A model generated the notes under the pieces. It did no database searches, was not told the DNA's origin, and saw nothing but the letters and a program-made list of their open reading frames with translations. This document shows, piece by piece, positions 17,837-25,378 of a DNA stretch of 64,000 nt (position 1 is its first letter; each line of letters starts with the position of its first letter). The stretch comes from Siminovitchia acidinfaciens (GTDB lineage Bacteria; Bacillota; Bacilli; Bacillales; Bacillaceae_C). The stretch is taken from the NCBI RefSeq assembly GCF_003605385.1, contig NZ_QYTV02000001.1, positions 456,249 through 520,248 on the forward strand, written 5' to 3'. The position numbers were made by a program, and so were the translations under genes.

Positions 17837-18144
17837 TTAGCTCAGCTCCTAATATGGAAAATTTGCATTAACAAGTTAATTATAGTTCTTTCTAGGGAAC
17901 GAAACAATGCTTAATAAAGAACAAATACCAACAGATTTTTAGTTTAAAAAGATTTCTAATGCCTTTCGGTCATTGATTTTCGTCCTTTACTTTATTAAGC
18001 AAATCTGCCAGTTAGTGACATAAGGATTTTTAAACAACATTATTATTTTTTAATGACTTTATTGTAAATTAAACAACTTTATTATCTCCGTACAATAGCG
18101 TCAGGAAAATTCCGAATTTACAACGTTAAGGGAGTTTCAATATT
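17837..18144. other. AT-rich intergenic region with direct repeat copy
   Basis: No gene. It holds one copy (18062-18095) of a 34-bp direct repeat whose partner lies at 18822-18855 on the other side of the DinB-like gene. Confidence 0.4.
18062..18095. repeat. 34-bp direct repeat, copy 1
   Basis: TTGTAAATTAAACAACTTTA followed by TTATCTCCGTACAA. It differs from copy 2 at 18822-18855 at two positions. Confidence 0.7.
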
Positions 18145-18187
18145 AAAAAACCTAATTTTTCAGCAAAAAATGAGAAATTAGGTTTTT
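18145..18187 (-). terminator. Terminator of the DinB-like gene
   Basis: AAAACCTAATTT / AAATTAGGTTTT hairpin (stem halves about 18147-18158 and 18174-18187) with a T-run on the minus strand. Confidence 0.7.
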
Positions 18188-18204
18188 CATTAATAGAAAA
18201 AGAC

Positions 18205-18729
18205 TTATAAGTATTTATCACTAATCACTTTCATATGGTGTAACTCGTGCCCGACAATGCCATATGCAATGGTACCTACTGAAACTGGGCTGTTCATTAC
18301 GGTTCCATTACGAACCCACGCTGCATCATCAATGGTTGAAATAAGGCTTAACGTGTTGGAGCGTACCGTGTCTAAACCAACTAGTAACTGCTCCCAGGAT
18401 AATTTGTTGAAGTTTGCCGCAGAAACGTATTGATCCTGATCCATTGCTGGGAGTGGTGCACTTTCATTTCGTGCAATGGCAAGCATTCGATACGACATCA
18501 CACGTTCCGAGTCGGTCATATGCCCAATCACTTCTTTTAAAGTCCATTTCCCTGGTGCGTACGCCTTCCTTGCTGACTCCTCTGATACGCTGCTTAAGAG
18601 GGTAATGGTCTTAGTTCGTTGCTTACTAAGTATTTCTTCAATATCTCCATCTGGCACAAGACTAACATACCTATCATGCTCTGGATTTTCAATAAATAAT
18701 GGTCGTGGACGCACAAGAATCCTCCTCAT
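18205..18729 (-). CDS. DinB-fold protein, YfiT/bacillithiol-transferase-like
   Basis: 174 aa, four-helix DinB fold. Metal ligands are expected at the His of VIGHMTDSE (about 70) and the two His of GHELHHMKV (about 162-166), the three-His pattern of the family. The KWTLKEVIGHM and EELLVGLD-like segments match YfiT-type putative metal-dependent hydrolases and bacillithiol S-transferases. A thiol-transfer role in detoxification is likely but substrate unknown. Flanked by the 34-bp direct repeats. Confidence 0.75.
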   Translation of the reverse strand: MRRILVRPRPLFIENPEHDRYVSLVPDGDIEEILSKQRTKTITLLSSVSEESARKAYAPGKWTLKEVIGHMTDSERVMSYRMLAIARNESAPLPAMDQDQYVSAANFNKLSWEQLLVGLDTVRSNTLSLISTIDDAAWVRNGTVMNSPVSVGTIAYGIVGHELHHMKVISDKYL

Positions 18730-19168
18730 CGGAATAGTTAAGTATGGTTCTAGGCTAATATTCGACTGTCAAAAAGATATTTCCTTTATTTTTGACATTT
18801 AATTTCATTACCGCAAAATAATTGCAAATTAAACAACTTTATTATCTCTGTACAACTGATTTATGCAGTTAACATAAGATAATAATGGATTAATTCATTT
18901 TTTATTCCACTAACCTGCCCGTTAGCTTAAGTACAGTTTTTCACAATCTCCACTTTCCTATAAAAAGTTATTGCATTAAATGGCCCGTTTGTTGAATCAG
19001 TATAATTTTAAAATTATGTTTGAATATTAGTGTATAATATGGTTTTTTTAAAAAAAGTGATTCATAAAAATTAATAAACATACTGCCAAAACATACATTA
19101 CCTAAATGCTAGATACACTGATTCTCTAGATTCGTCTCCGTTAATAAGAATAAAGTTTCCAAGTAACG
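18730..19168. other. Intergenic region
   Basis: No gene seen. It contains direct repeat copy 2 (18822-18855) and a short dispersed repeat at 18981-19000. Confidence 0.4.
18822..18855. repeat. 34-bp direct repeat, copy 2
   Basis: TTGCAAATTAAACAACTTTA followed by TTATCTCTGTACAA. Same orientation as copy 1 (18062-18095), 760 bases apart. Confidence 0.7.
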
Positions 19169-19200
19169 AAAAAGAACAGGATGCTCTAACCATCCTGTTC
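19169..19200 (-). terminator. Terminator of the dipeptidase gene
   Basis: GAACAGGATG / CATCCTGTTC perfect 10-bp stem (19174-19183, 19191-19200), followed on the minus strand by a T-run. Confidence 0.8.
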
Positions 19201-19207
19201 CGACTCT

Positions 19208-20614
19208 TTAATCATTAATATAAAAGATTCTCGTTTCCCTTGTAACTTTTCCGGCATTGTTTGCTGCTTCAAAGGTGACAACATGGAATCGTTCTTTTAA
19301 GCCTTCATTTAGCGCCAATGAAATAGTAGATGTTTCATGGTCAAAAGCAGGTGTATATGGGATGCCGTCAACAATTACTCTTAGGCTATTTTCATCAGCT
19401 TTTGCCCCATTATCTGCGGCAACCTTTGCTGTAAGGACCGGCGTTCTGTCCTGAATGATTTCACCCATTTCATATGTTGGAGTGATTGTAAGTCCTGTGC
19501 CGACATTCGCAGGATCATGCTCAGCTGCCTTCTCTACTTCCTTCAAGACACGGAGCATATTTTTTCCAAGGATTTTTTCTATGTCCTGCTTTGTGTAGCC
19601 TCTATTCACTAATTCCTCTGTTAATTTTGGCAAGTGGGATACATCCGGGAGATCCTCTGGCAGGGTGGCGCCGTCATAATCTGAACCGAGCCCGACATGA
19701 TCGATGCCAATCAGTTTCACAACGTGGTCAATATGATCGACAACGTCTGCAATATAAGTGTTAGGTTTGTTTGTCAAAAATGCTGGATAGAATACGATGT
19801 TGATGACACCACCATTTTCTTTCAGAGCCTTCAATTGGTCATCTGAAAGGTTTCGCTGGTGGTCTTTTAAGGCTTTAACACCTGAATGGGAGGCTATAAT
19901 AGGCGCGTCGGAAACTTGAATGACATCCCAAAATGTACCTTCGGCCATATGGGATACATCGATCACCATTCCCAAACGATTCATTTCCCTTGCAACGTTA
20001 GCTCCAAGCTCCGTTAAGCCGCCTTCTGAAGGGGTTCTGTTTGGATCATTGTATTGTCTGTTGGCTCCTTCACCAAGGGCATTGGAATAGTTCCAGTTAA
20101 AGCCGATCGATGTAACGCCCAGGTCCCGATATTGATGCAAAAGCTCAATCGCATTTTCTTCATCCATAGAATAGGCACCTTCTATTGTTGGGACAGCGGC
20201 TATTTTACCAGCATGGACTGTTTTTTCAATTTCCTTTAAAGAAGATGAAATTTTAAAGGTGTCAGGATTGTTTTTCTCCGTCCAATATAACGCATTGATT
20301 AAGGCAAGCGTCCGGCTGATGCTTCGAGGGGTATTATTATAGTATCCGGATGTATAGGCAGCAAAGAAAGGAACGTTTACACCTCCTGCCTGAAGTTTCG
20401 GTATGTCAACCTCAAAGGGTGTACCATTTCCGATATCCACCTTTGGAAGCCAAGTGCTAGAATCAACAACATTGCTCATGGTGTCGCTATGGCCGTCCGT
20501 GATGATAGAATTAAAATGTATTTCTTCTGGCGATGCGGGTTTAGCCAAGGCTGAAGTAGAGTAAGAGAGGACAAAAAGAACTGTCAGTACAAGGTAAAAC
20601 AGTTTTTTCTTCAA
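19208..20614 (-). CDS. Secreted membrane-dipeptidase-like protein (peptidase M19)
   Basis: 468 aa. Signal peptide (about 1-24). Residues 30-365 are the M19 TIM barrel, a binuclear zinc site: H42-x-D44 (DGHSDT), a bridging Glu in PTIEGAY (about 142), His in DVSHMAEGTF (about 222) and ASHSGVKAL (about 243), and SDYDGA (about 312). It cleaves dipeptides, including D-residue forms. About 100 residues at the C terminus form an extra Ig-like beta domain not found in short M19 enzymes. Its likely job outside the cell is to free amino acids from peptides or peptidoglycan fragments. RBS AGGAGGAAC. Confidence 0.85.
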   Translation of the reverse strand: MKKKLFYLVLTVLFVLSYSTSALAKPASPEEIHFNSIITDGHSDTMSNVVDSSTWLPKVDIGNGTPFEVDIPKLQAGGVNVPFFAAYTSGYYNNTPRSISRTLALINALYWTEKNNPDTFKISSSLKEIEKTVHAGKIAAVPTIEGAYSMDEENAIELLHQYRDLGVTSIGFNWNYSNALGEGANRQYNDPNRTPSEGGLTELGANVAREMNRLGMVIDVSHMAEGTFWDVIQVSDAPIIASHSGVKALKDHQRNLSDDQLKALKENGGVINIVFYPAFLTNKPNTYIADVVDHIDHVVKLIGIDHVGLGSDYDGATLPEDLPDVSHLPKLTEELVNRGYTKQDIEKILGKNMLRVLKEVEKAAEHDPANVGTGLTITPTYEMGEIIQDRTPVLTAKVAADNGAKADENSLRVIVDGIPYTPAFDHETSTISLALNEGLKERFHVVTFEAANNAGKVTRETRIFYIND

Positions 20615-21050
20615 AATAGTTCCTCCTTTTACATATATTACAAATAATTATACTATTCCGACTTAAGGTTTTATATAGGGCGAAATATTGGATTATTAAA
20701 ATGATGTTAATAGTCGAAACGGATCAGGGACAGGAAGGATATTTTTCATAGTGGGGTGAGAATGTACCGGCATTCGTCAATCTTATGTAATTTAATAGGG
20801 GGTAATTTTTCATAGAGTTGGAGGAAAAAAAATAAATTGAATGATACTAGTTATAAGGACGTGTAAGAAACACTTTGCCTTTTACTGATTTTGCTTTGAA
20901 ATTTGGGGCGAGGGAAGTGACCGCCAAGTCGTCATGTCCAGTCGCCACTGCCATGAAGGATTCTAAAAAGTGAAGGGGCTGAGTTCCGATCCTCAGCCCC
21001 TTTTTTACTCTCCTTTAAATGCTCTTTGATCAAATCTTCTTCAAAATCTT
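20615..21050. other. Intergenic region with orphan terminator
   Basis: No convincing gene. A 15-codon frame at 20841 has GGAGG upstream but is too short to call. GGGGCTGAG / CTCAGCCCC (20975-20983, 20992-21000) with six T is a strong plus-strand terminator without a coding gene in front of it, so a short untranslated RNA cannot be excluded. Confidence 0.45.
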
Positions 21051-21055
21051 CTATT

Positions 21056-21338
21056 GTAAATTATCACCCGCAGCCTTTGAACACAGATCATGTGGCTTTT
21101 GCCGCAGGAAATTATGGAGCTGAGAGAGCAGGCCGAAAACAGTCATGAAGTGTGGGCTTTACAGCGTGTGGATGAGGGCTGGACATACGGTAAAAAACGG
21201 GATGACCAGCAAAAGCATCATCCGAATTTGCTTCCTTATTCACAATTAAAAGAAGATGAGAAAGACTATGTTAGAAATACAGCGATGGAAACATTAAAAA
21301 CGGTCATATCATTGGGGTATGAGATTAGGAGAAGGTAG
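21056..21338 (+). pseudogene. RyR-domain protein remnant (frameshifted)
   Basis: From 21090 the frame reads LLPQEIMELREQ, HEVWALQRVDEGWTYG, the clear signature of the RyR (ryanodine-receptor repeat) domain, to a normal stop. The conserved N-terminal part of that domain (YHPQPLNTDHV, from 21062) is in a different frame and joins at about 21091, where a change of two bases would restore YxPxPxxTxxVxL. No RBS precedes the ATG at 21090. A residue also seems lost in REQ-AENSHE. A broken gene is the best reading. Confidence 0.6.
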
Positions 21339-21427
21339 AAACATAGATGCATGACAAAGCCGCTTATTATTTTCAAAAAGATAGGTGACATGTCAGGGAG
21401 CATGCCATACAGAGGTTACCATTGTAC

Positions 21428-21477
21428 AAGGCTTTCCAGAAAGTCAATTTTGACTGAATTTACGGAAAGCCTTTTTG
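21428..21477 (+). terminator. Terminator-like hairpin
   Basis: AAGGCTTTCC / GGAAAGCCTT (21428-21437, 21464-21473) with T-run and an inner AGTCAA / TTGACT stem. About 90 bases after the RyR remnant. Confidence 0.65.
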
Positions 21478-21669
21478 GCTTATTCTAGAAGTAAACAATG
21501 TTGGAACCCTTAATATAGCACCCATTTGACCATTAGTATTCATCCTGTTTTGTCGGAAATTGCGTTCGGAATATTTTGCTAATTATCTAACGGTCTGTTA
21601 CTCTTAAGAGGAGTTATTTTTGCTCTCTTTCGGATTGAGAAGAGTTTTTGGTTTTCGTCTAAGGTATTT

Positions 21670-21870
21670 GAGCAAGGTAAAGTTAAGTGGTTTAATGCTG
21701 ACAAGGGTTTTGGATTTATCGAGCAGGAAGCGGGAGATGACGTATTCGTACATTTCTCAGCAATCCAAGGCGAAGGTTTCAAATCTTTAGACGAAGGTCA
21801 AAGTGTAACTTTTGATGTTGAACAAGGACAGCGTGGCCCGCAAGCTACAAACGTTCAAAAAGTTTACTGA
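21670..21870 (+). pseudogene. Cold-shock protein gene without start codon
   Basis: A full cold-shock domain frame ([35 protein letters not shown] and so on, 66 codons with stop) with RNP1 KGFGFI and RNP2 VFVHF intact. The ATG and the RBS are missing. Compared with the intact copy at 43213, about 60 bases between GTATTTGAGCAAGG and GGAACAAGG are deleted, joining the leader directly to codon 2. No ATG, GTG or TTG start in frame just upstream, so it is probably not translated. Confidence 0.75.
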
Positions 21871-21879
21871 TTGAAACTG

Positions 21880-21909
21880 GCAGGCCCTGTTACGGGGTCT
21901 GTTTTTTTG
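21880..21909 (+). terminator. Terminator of the broken cold-shock gene
   Basis: CAGGCCC / GGGGTCTG stem with T-run, matching in position the stronger terminator of the intact paralogue at 43427. Confidence 0.65.
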
Positions 21910-22365
21910 TGCATCATTTTATCTATTTCGCCTAAACGAATCATTGAGAAAAACATAAACCCTTGACCTTCGATTCGGTCATCGTCTTTTTTCATATTAT
22001 GGACCATCATCATTATTATTCAGCTAATCGGCAAATTGATTTCGCTCCGTAAACGATTTATCAATATTTTATTTTCTTCACCGATCCTATATCGGATAGA
22101 ACGATTCCTACAATGGATTTCCTTTGTGAGATACTCATTTTAGGAAGCTATTTCAGGGTCTTGGGGTAGTAGAGTAGACCTTGAGACTCCGATAAACGCT
22201 TTTAGCTGGATTCAAACAGAATTAAGCAGCCCAAAAAACAACAAGTCTGATTTTTTGGGCTTGCATAAATGGAAAAAGTGATACTTCTTCGGCAGAATGT
22301 CCACTTTATAAAGTGACAATTTATTCTAGGAGCAAACTCAGTGAGTTGTATAGTTGTCTCTAGCG
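21910..22365. other. Intergenic region
   Basis: No gene seen. AGCCCAAAAAA / TTTTTTGGGCT (22228-22261) is a hairpin about 105 bases after the symporter stop and may be its terminator on the minus strand, although no T-run follows the stem. Confidence 0.4.
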
Positions 22366-23604
22366 CTAAACCACTTTATTGGTACTTTGCTCCAAGGGCA
22401 CATTCAATTTGTTTTCCGAAGTGTTGACGATCACAGCTGCTGAAGCATCGCCCGTAACGTTGACAGAAGTCCTGAACATATCCAAGAAACGGTCTACTCC
22501 GGCAATGAGGGCAATGCCTTCCAATGGAAGGTTAACAGCTGCTAGCACCATTGTTAGCATGACCAATCCGGCACCTGGTACCCCAGCAGTTCCAATCGAT
22601 CCCAGGGTAGCGATAAGAATGACCAGAAGTATTTGCTCAAACGTTAATAACACGGAGTAAAATTGAGCGATAAATAGGGTTGCGACGCCCATGTAGATTG
22701 CGGTTCCGTCCATATTGATGGTTGCACCCAGCGGTAAGACGAAGCTGCTGACTTCATTGGAAACACCCAGGTTATCTTCGCAGCTTTTCATGGTCACAGG
22801 TAAAGTTCCCGAGCTGCTTTGTGTGCTAAAAGCTACCAGGCTGGCAGGCAAGATTCCTTTGAAAAATTTGATGGGACTCATTTTCCCAAAGGTTTTTACC
22901 GCAAGGGAATAGACGACCACTGCATGAAAAATGCAGGCGATTCCTACAGCTAGTACCAGCTTGATCAAAGGAAGCAAAACGGAAGCCCCGTATTCCCCGA
23001 TAATGGGGGCCATTAAACCGAATATGCCGATGGGGGCAAACTTCATGATGATTCCGGTGATCTTGAGCATGACTTCGGACAGTCCAACAAAGAAATCCTG
23101 CAGTGGCTGCGCCTTTTTCCCCACCATTGTTATACCTAACCCGATGAAAATGGCGAAGAAGATAATTTGCAGGATGTTGCCCTCTGTCAAAGCGGCAATA
23201 GGGTTAGTCGGGATAATGTTTAATAAAATATTGATGACGCCTTCTGTCTCAGGGGGAGGTGCCGCCTCGGAGGGGACGGAAATATTGACCCCTTTTCCTG
23301 GAGAAAATATACTGCCAAGAATCAATCCGATAGAAACCGCGCCAAATGTAGTGATTAAGAAGTACGCGATGGTTTTGCTTCCTATTCTTCCTAATTTTTT
23401 AATATCACCTGTACTTGCCACTCCCATTACCAGAGTCGACAGGATGAGCGGTACAATAATGAACTTGATGAGTCGTAAAAACAGGTCGCCCAAAGGCTGA
23501 ACAACATTGATAGCAGGTCCAAAAACAACCCCTAAAATGACAGCGATTACAAAAGCTATTAAAATTTGAGTTAATAGTCCTAATCTTGCAATCCTCCTCA
23601 TCAT
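22366..23604 (-). CDS. Dicarboxylate/amino-acid:cation symporter (GltP/DctA family)
   Basis: 412 aa, the usual size of SLC1-type (DAACS) glutamate/aspartate or C4-dicarboxylate carriers. Eight helices and two re-entrant hairpins: QSSSGTLPVT (HP1) and ATINMDGTAIYMG (TM7 with the cation-binding NMDGT motif), then a Gly/Ala-rich HP2 GTAGVPGAGLVML. Divergent from the GlnK-like kinase; a GlnL-type operator and TATAAT lie upstream. Regulation by the glutamine/glutamate-sensing pair is inferred, so glutamate, aspartate or glutamine is the likeliest substrate. RBS AGGAGGAAA. Confidence 0.85.
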   Translation of the reverse strand: MMRRIARLGLLTQILIAFVIAVILGVVFGPAINVVQPLGDLFLRLIKFIIVPLILSTLVMGVASTGDIKKLGRIGSKTIAYFLITTFGAVSIGLILGSIFSPGKGVNISVPSEAAPPPETEGVINILLNIIPTNPIAALTEGNILQIIFFAIFIGLGITMVGKKAQPLQDFFVGLSEVMLKITGIIMKFAPIGIFGLMAPIIGEYGASVLLPLIKLVLAVGIACIFHAVVVYSLAVKTFGKMSPIKFFKGILPASLVAFSTQSSSGTLPVTMKSCEDNLGVSNEVSSFVLPLGATINMDGTAIYMGVATLFIAQFYSVLLTFEQILLVILIATLGSIGTAGVPGAGLVMLTMVLAAVNLPLEGIALIAGVDRFLDMFRTSVNVTGDASAAVIVNTSENKLNVPLEQSTNKVV

Positions 23605-23838
23605 ATTTCCTCCTCATTCAATTTGTTCGTTCGGAGCAAAAAAGCATGACAGCCAAGCCTTCCTTACATAGCGAGTCAATTTCGACACTAGGATTTCAAG
23701 CAAAGGGAAACTGACTACTTAGTCCCGAAAACCTACTAAGAGCTTTTTGATTCTGTAAATTTCCGGAAATTCTCATGTTAAGACCTATAACCAAAGATTC
23801 ACACTATTTTAACAACTCCTTTACAAATTTGTTTTTCC

Positions 23839-23881
23839 ATTATAAAATCCGAACTACAGTAAGATACGAAAAGTAACAAAA
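23839..23881 (-). promoter_or_regulatory. Symporter promoter with GlnL-type operator
   Basis: On the minus strand TTTTGT-TACT-TTTCGT (23866-23881) differs at one position from the TTTTGT-N4-TTTTGT direct repeat reported for B. subtilis GlnL. A perfect TATAAT (23839-23844) follows 21 bases on. The -35 position (GTATCT) is poor, as expected for an activated promoter. Confidence 0.55.
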
Positions 23882-23939
23882 TGATCTTGGAATATTTTAC
23901 ATCTTAAAGAAATTGCCGAAAGGAGGAAGTGAACCAGCT

Positions 23940-25286
23940 TTGAGTCTATCGAAAAATAGAAATATGCAAATTTTTATTTTAATGTTAATCATCGTTCCGC
24001 TTGCTGGTGAACTAAAATTCTATCCTTTCAACAACACTTTTCGAGTAAGTTTTGGAATGCCGACATTTTTCTTTTTCATATTGATATTGCAGAGGTATCC
24101 GGCCATTTTATCGGGTGTTTTTGTTGGATTCTCTGTAGTGGCTTTTCGTACGTTAATAGATATTCAACATTTCCCCTATTCCTTTCAGGTTCATTATCCG
24201 ACCTTTTTCTATTACTTTACCTTTGGGTGTTTATTTTACTTCTTAAAAGTTCACCGCTTTTATCGGCGCCCTTTGTTGATCGGATCTTTGGGTGTCTTGT
24301 TTGATATTTTAGCAAGCTGTGCCGAGCTGACTTCTCAATACATTGCTTTCCAATCACCTGTGACTTACGAGGACATTCGTAAAGTGAGTATCATCGCCGT
24401 TTTCCGGGGTTTTTTTACCGTGGGCTTTTTTAATTTAATCATGTTGTACGAAGCCCGATTGAGGAAAGAGGAGATGCAAAAACTGAATACCAAGCTGGTC
24501 ATGATTATTTCCAACCTGTACGAGGAAGCGATTCACTTACATAAGACTTTGAAAAACAGTGAGAATGTCACGAAGGAAGCCTATAATTTATATCAGCTTT
24601 TAAAAGAAGTTGAAGCTAAACATACTTCCATGCCAATTGAAAGGCTTTGTCAAATTGCCCTCAAGATTGCGGGGGAGAGCCATGAAGTGAAAAAAGATAA
24701 CCAAAGAATCTATTCGGGATTGTCAAAGCTCATATCAGATGAAGGCTTCTCGGAATATATGGATACACATGAACTGATGAGCATTACAGCGCAGGCTAAC
24801 CAGAAATACGCGCAGTTGTTGGGGAAGAACATTGAAATTATTTATCATATTATTGGAGAACATCCGAAGTATCATGTGTATAAGGTTCTCTCCATCGTCA
24901 ATAACCTTGTGATCAACTCGATAGAGGCGATTAAAGAGGAGGGAGCCATCCATATATATGTTTCCAAATATGAGGAAATGGTTGAATTTCAGATCAGGGA
25001 TAACGGCCCTGGGATAGGCTCCAGACACAGACGGTTAATTTACAAACCGGGATTTACGACCAAATACGATGATGCTGGAAAATTGTCCACAGGGATTGGG
25101 CTTACCTATGTAAAAGAACTTGTTGAAAGCCTTGAAGGGGAAATTGCGATGCAAAGCAAGCCGGAGATTGATGGAACTTGTTTTAAAATACGCTTGCCCA
25201 TTATGAGTCTAGTTCAATCAATGGATCATGCGGAAGACCAGTATGTGTACCTGCAAGAAGCCGTTGAATTAAAAGTGGAATCATAA
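23940..25286 (+). CDS. glnK: GlnK-like sensor histidine kinase
   Basis: 448 aa from TTG at 23940 (AAAGGAGG at 23919-23926, spacing long; ATG at 23964 is an alternative). N-terminal membrane domain of about five to six helices (to about residue 180), a coiled linker (RKEEMQKLNTKLVMIISNLY), phospho-acceptor His248 in GESHEVKKDNQRIY, N box NNLVINSIEA (about 321), G1 DNGPGIG (354-360) and G2 STGIGLTYV. It resembles B. subtilis GlnK (YcbA), which senses glutamine outside the cell. Its usual partner GlnL is not next to it but at 30285, beyond two peptidase genes. Confidence 0.75.
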   Translation: MSLSKNRNMQIFILMLIIVPLAGELKFYPFNNTFRVSFGMPTFFFFILILQRYPAILSGVFVGFSVVAFRTLIDIQHFPYSFQVHYPTFFYYFTFGCLFYFLKVHRFYRRPLLIGSLGVLFDILASCAELTSQYIAFQSPVTYEDIRKVSIIAVFRGFFTVGFFNLIMLYEARLRKEEMQKLNTKLVMIISNLYEEAIHLHKTLKNSENVTKEAYNLYQLLKEVEAKHTSMPIERLCQIALKIAGESHEVKKDNQRIYSGLSKLISDEGFSEYMDTHELMSITAQANQKYAQLLGKNIEIIYHIIGEHPKYHVYKVLSIVNNLVINSIEAIKEEGAIHIYVSKYEEMVEFQIRDNGPGIGSRHRRLIYKPGFTTKYDDAGKLSTGIGLTYVKELVESLEGEIAMQSKPEIDGTCFKIRLPIMSLVQSMDHAEDQYVYLQEAVELKVES

Positions 25287-25317
25287 GAGAAAAGCGTAAG
25301 TGCCTGTCTAGCGAAGT

Positions 25318-25362
25318 GGGGTCAGACCCCCAAAAAATCCCTCCATTCCAAAATGGAGGGAT
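25318..25362. terminator. Bidirectional terminator
   Basis: ATCCCTCCATT / AATGGAGGGAT (25337-25347, 25352-25362) with A-run before and T-rich flank. The palindrome GGGGTCAGACCCC (25318-25330) precedes it. It separates convergent kinase and peptidase genes. Confidence 0.75.
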
Positions 25363-25378
25363 ATTCTATTCCTAGCCA

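Noticed and set aside
20841-20888. 15-codon frame with GGAGG upstream
   Set aside because: Too short, and no terminator or neighbour supports it.
21579-21782. Minus-strand frame over the cold-shock gene
   Set aside because: It is the mirror of a real coding frame, and the same shadow appears at 43095-43328 over the second copy.
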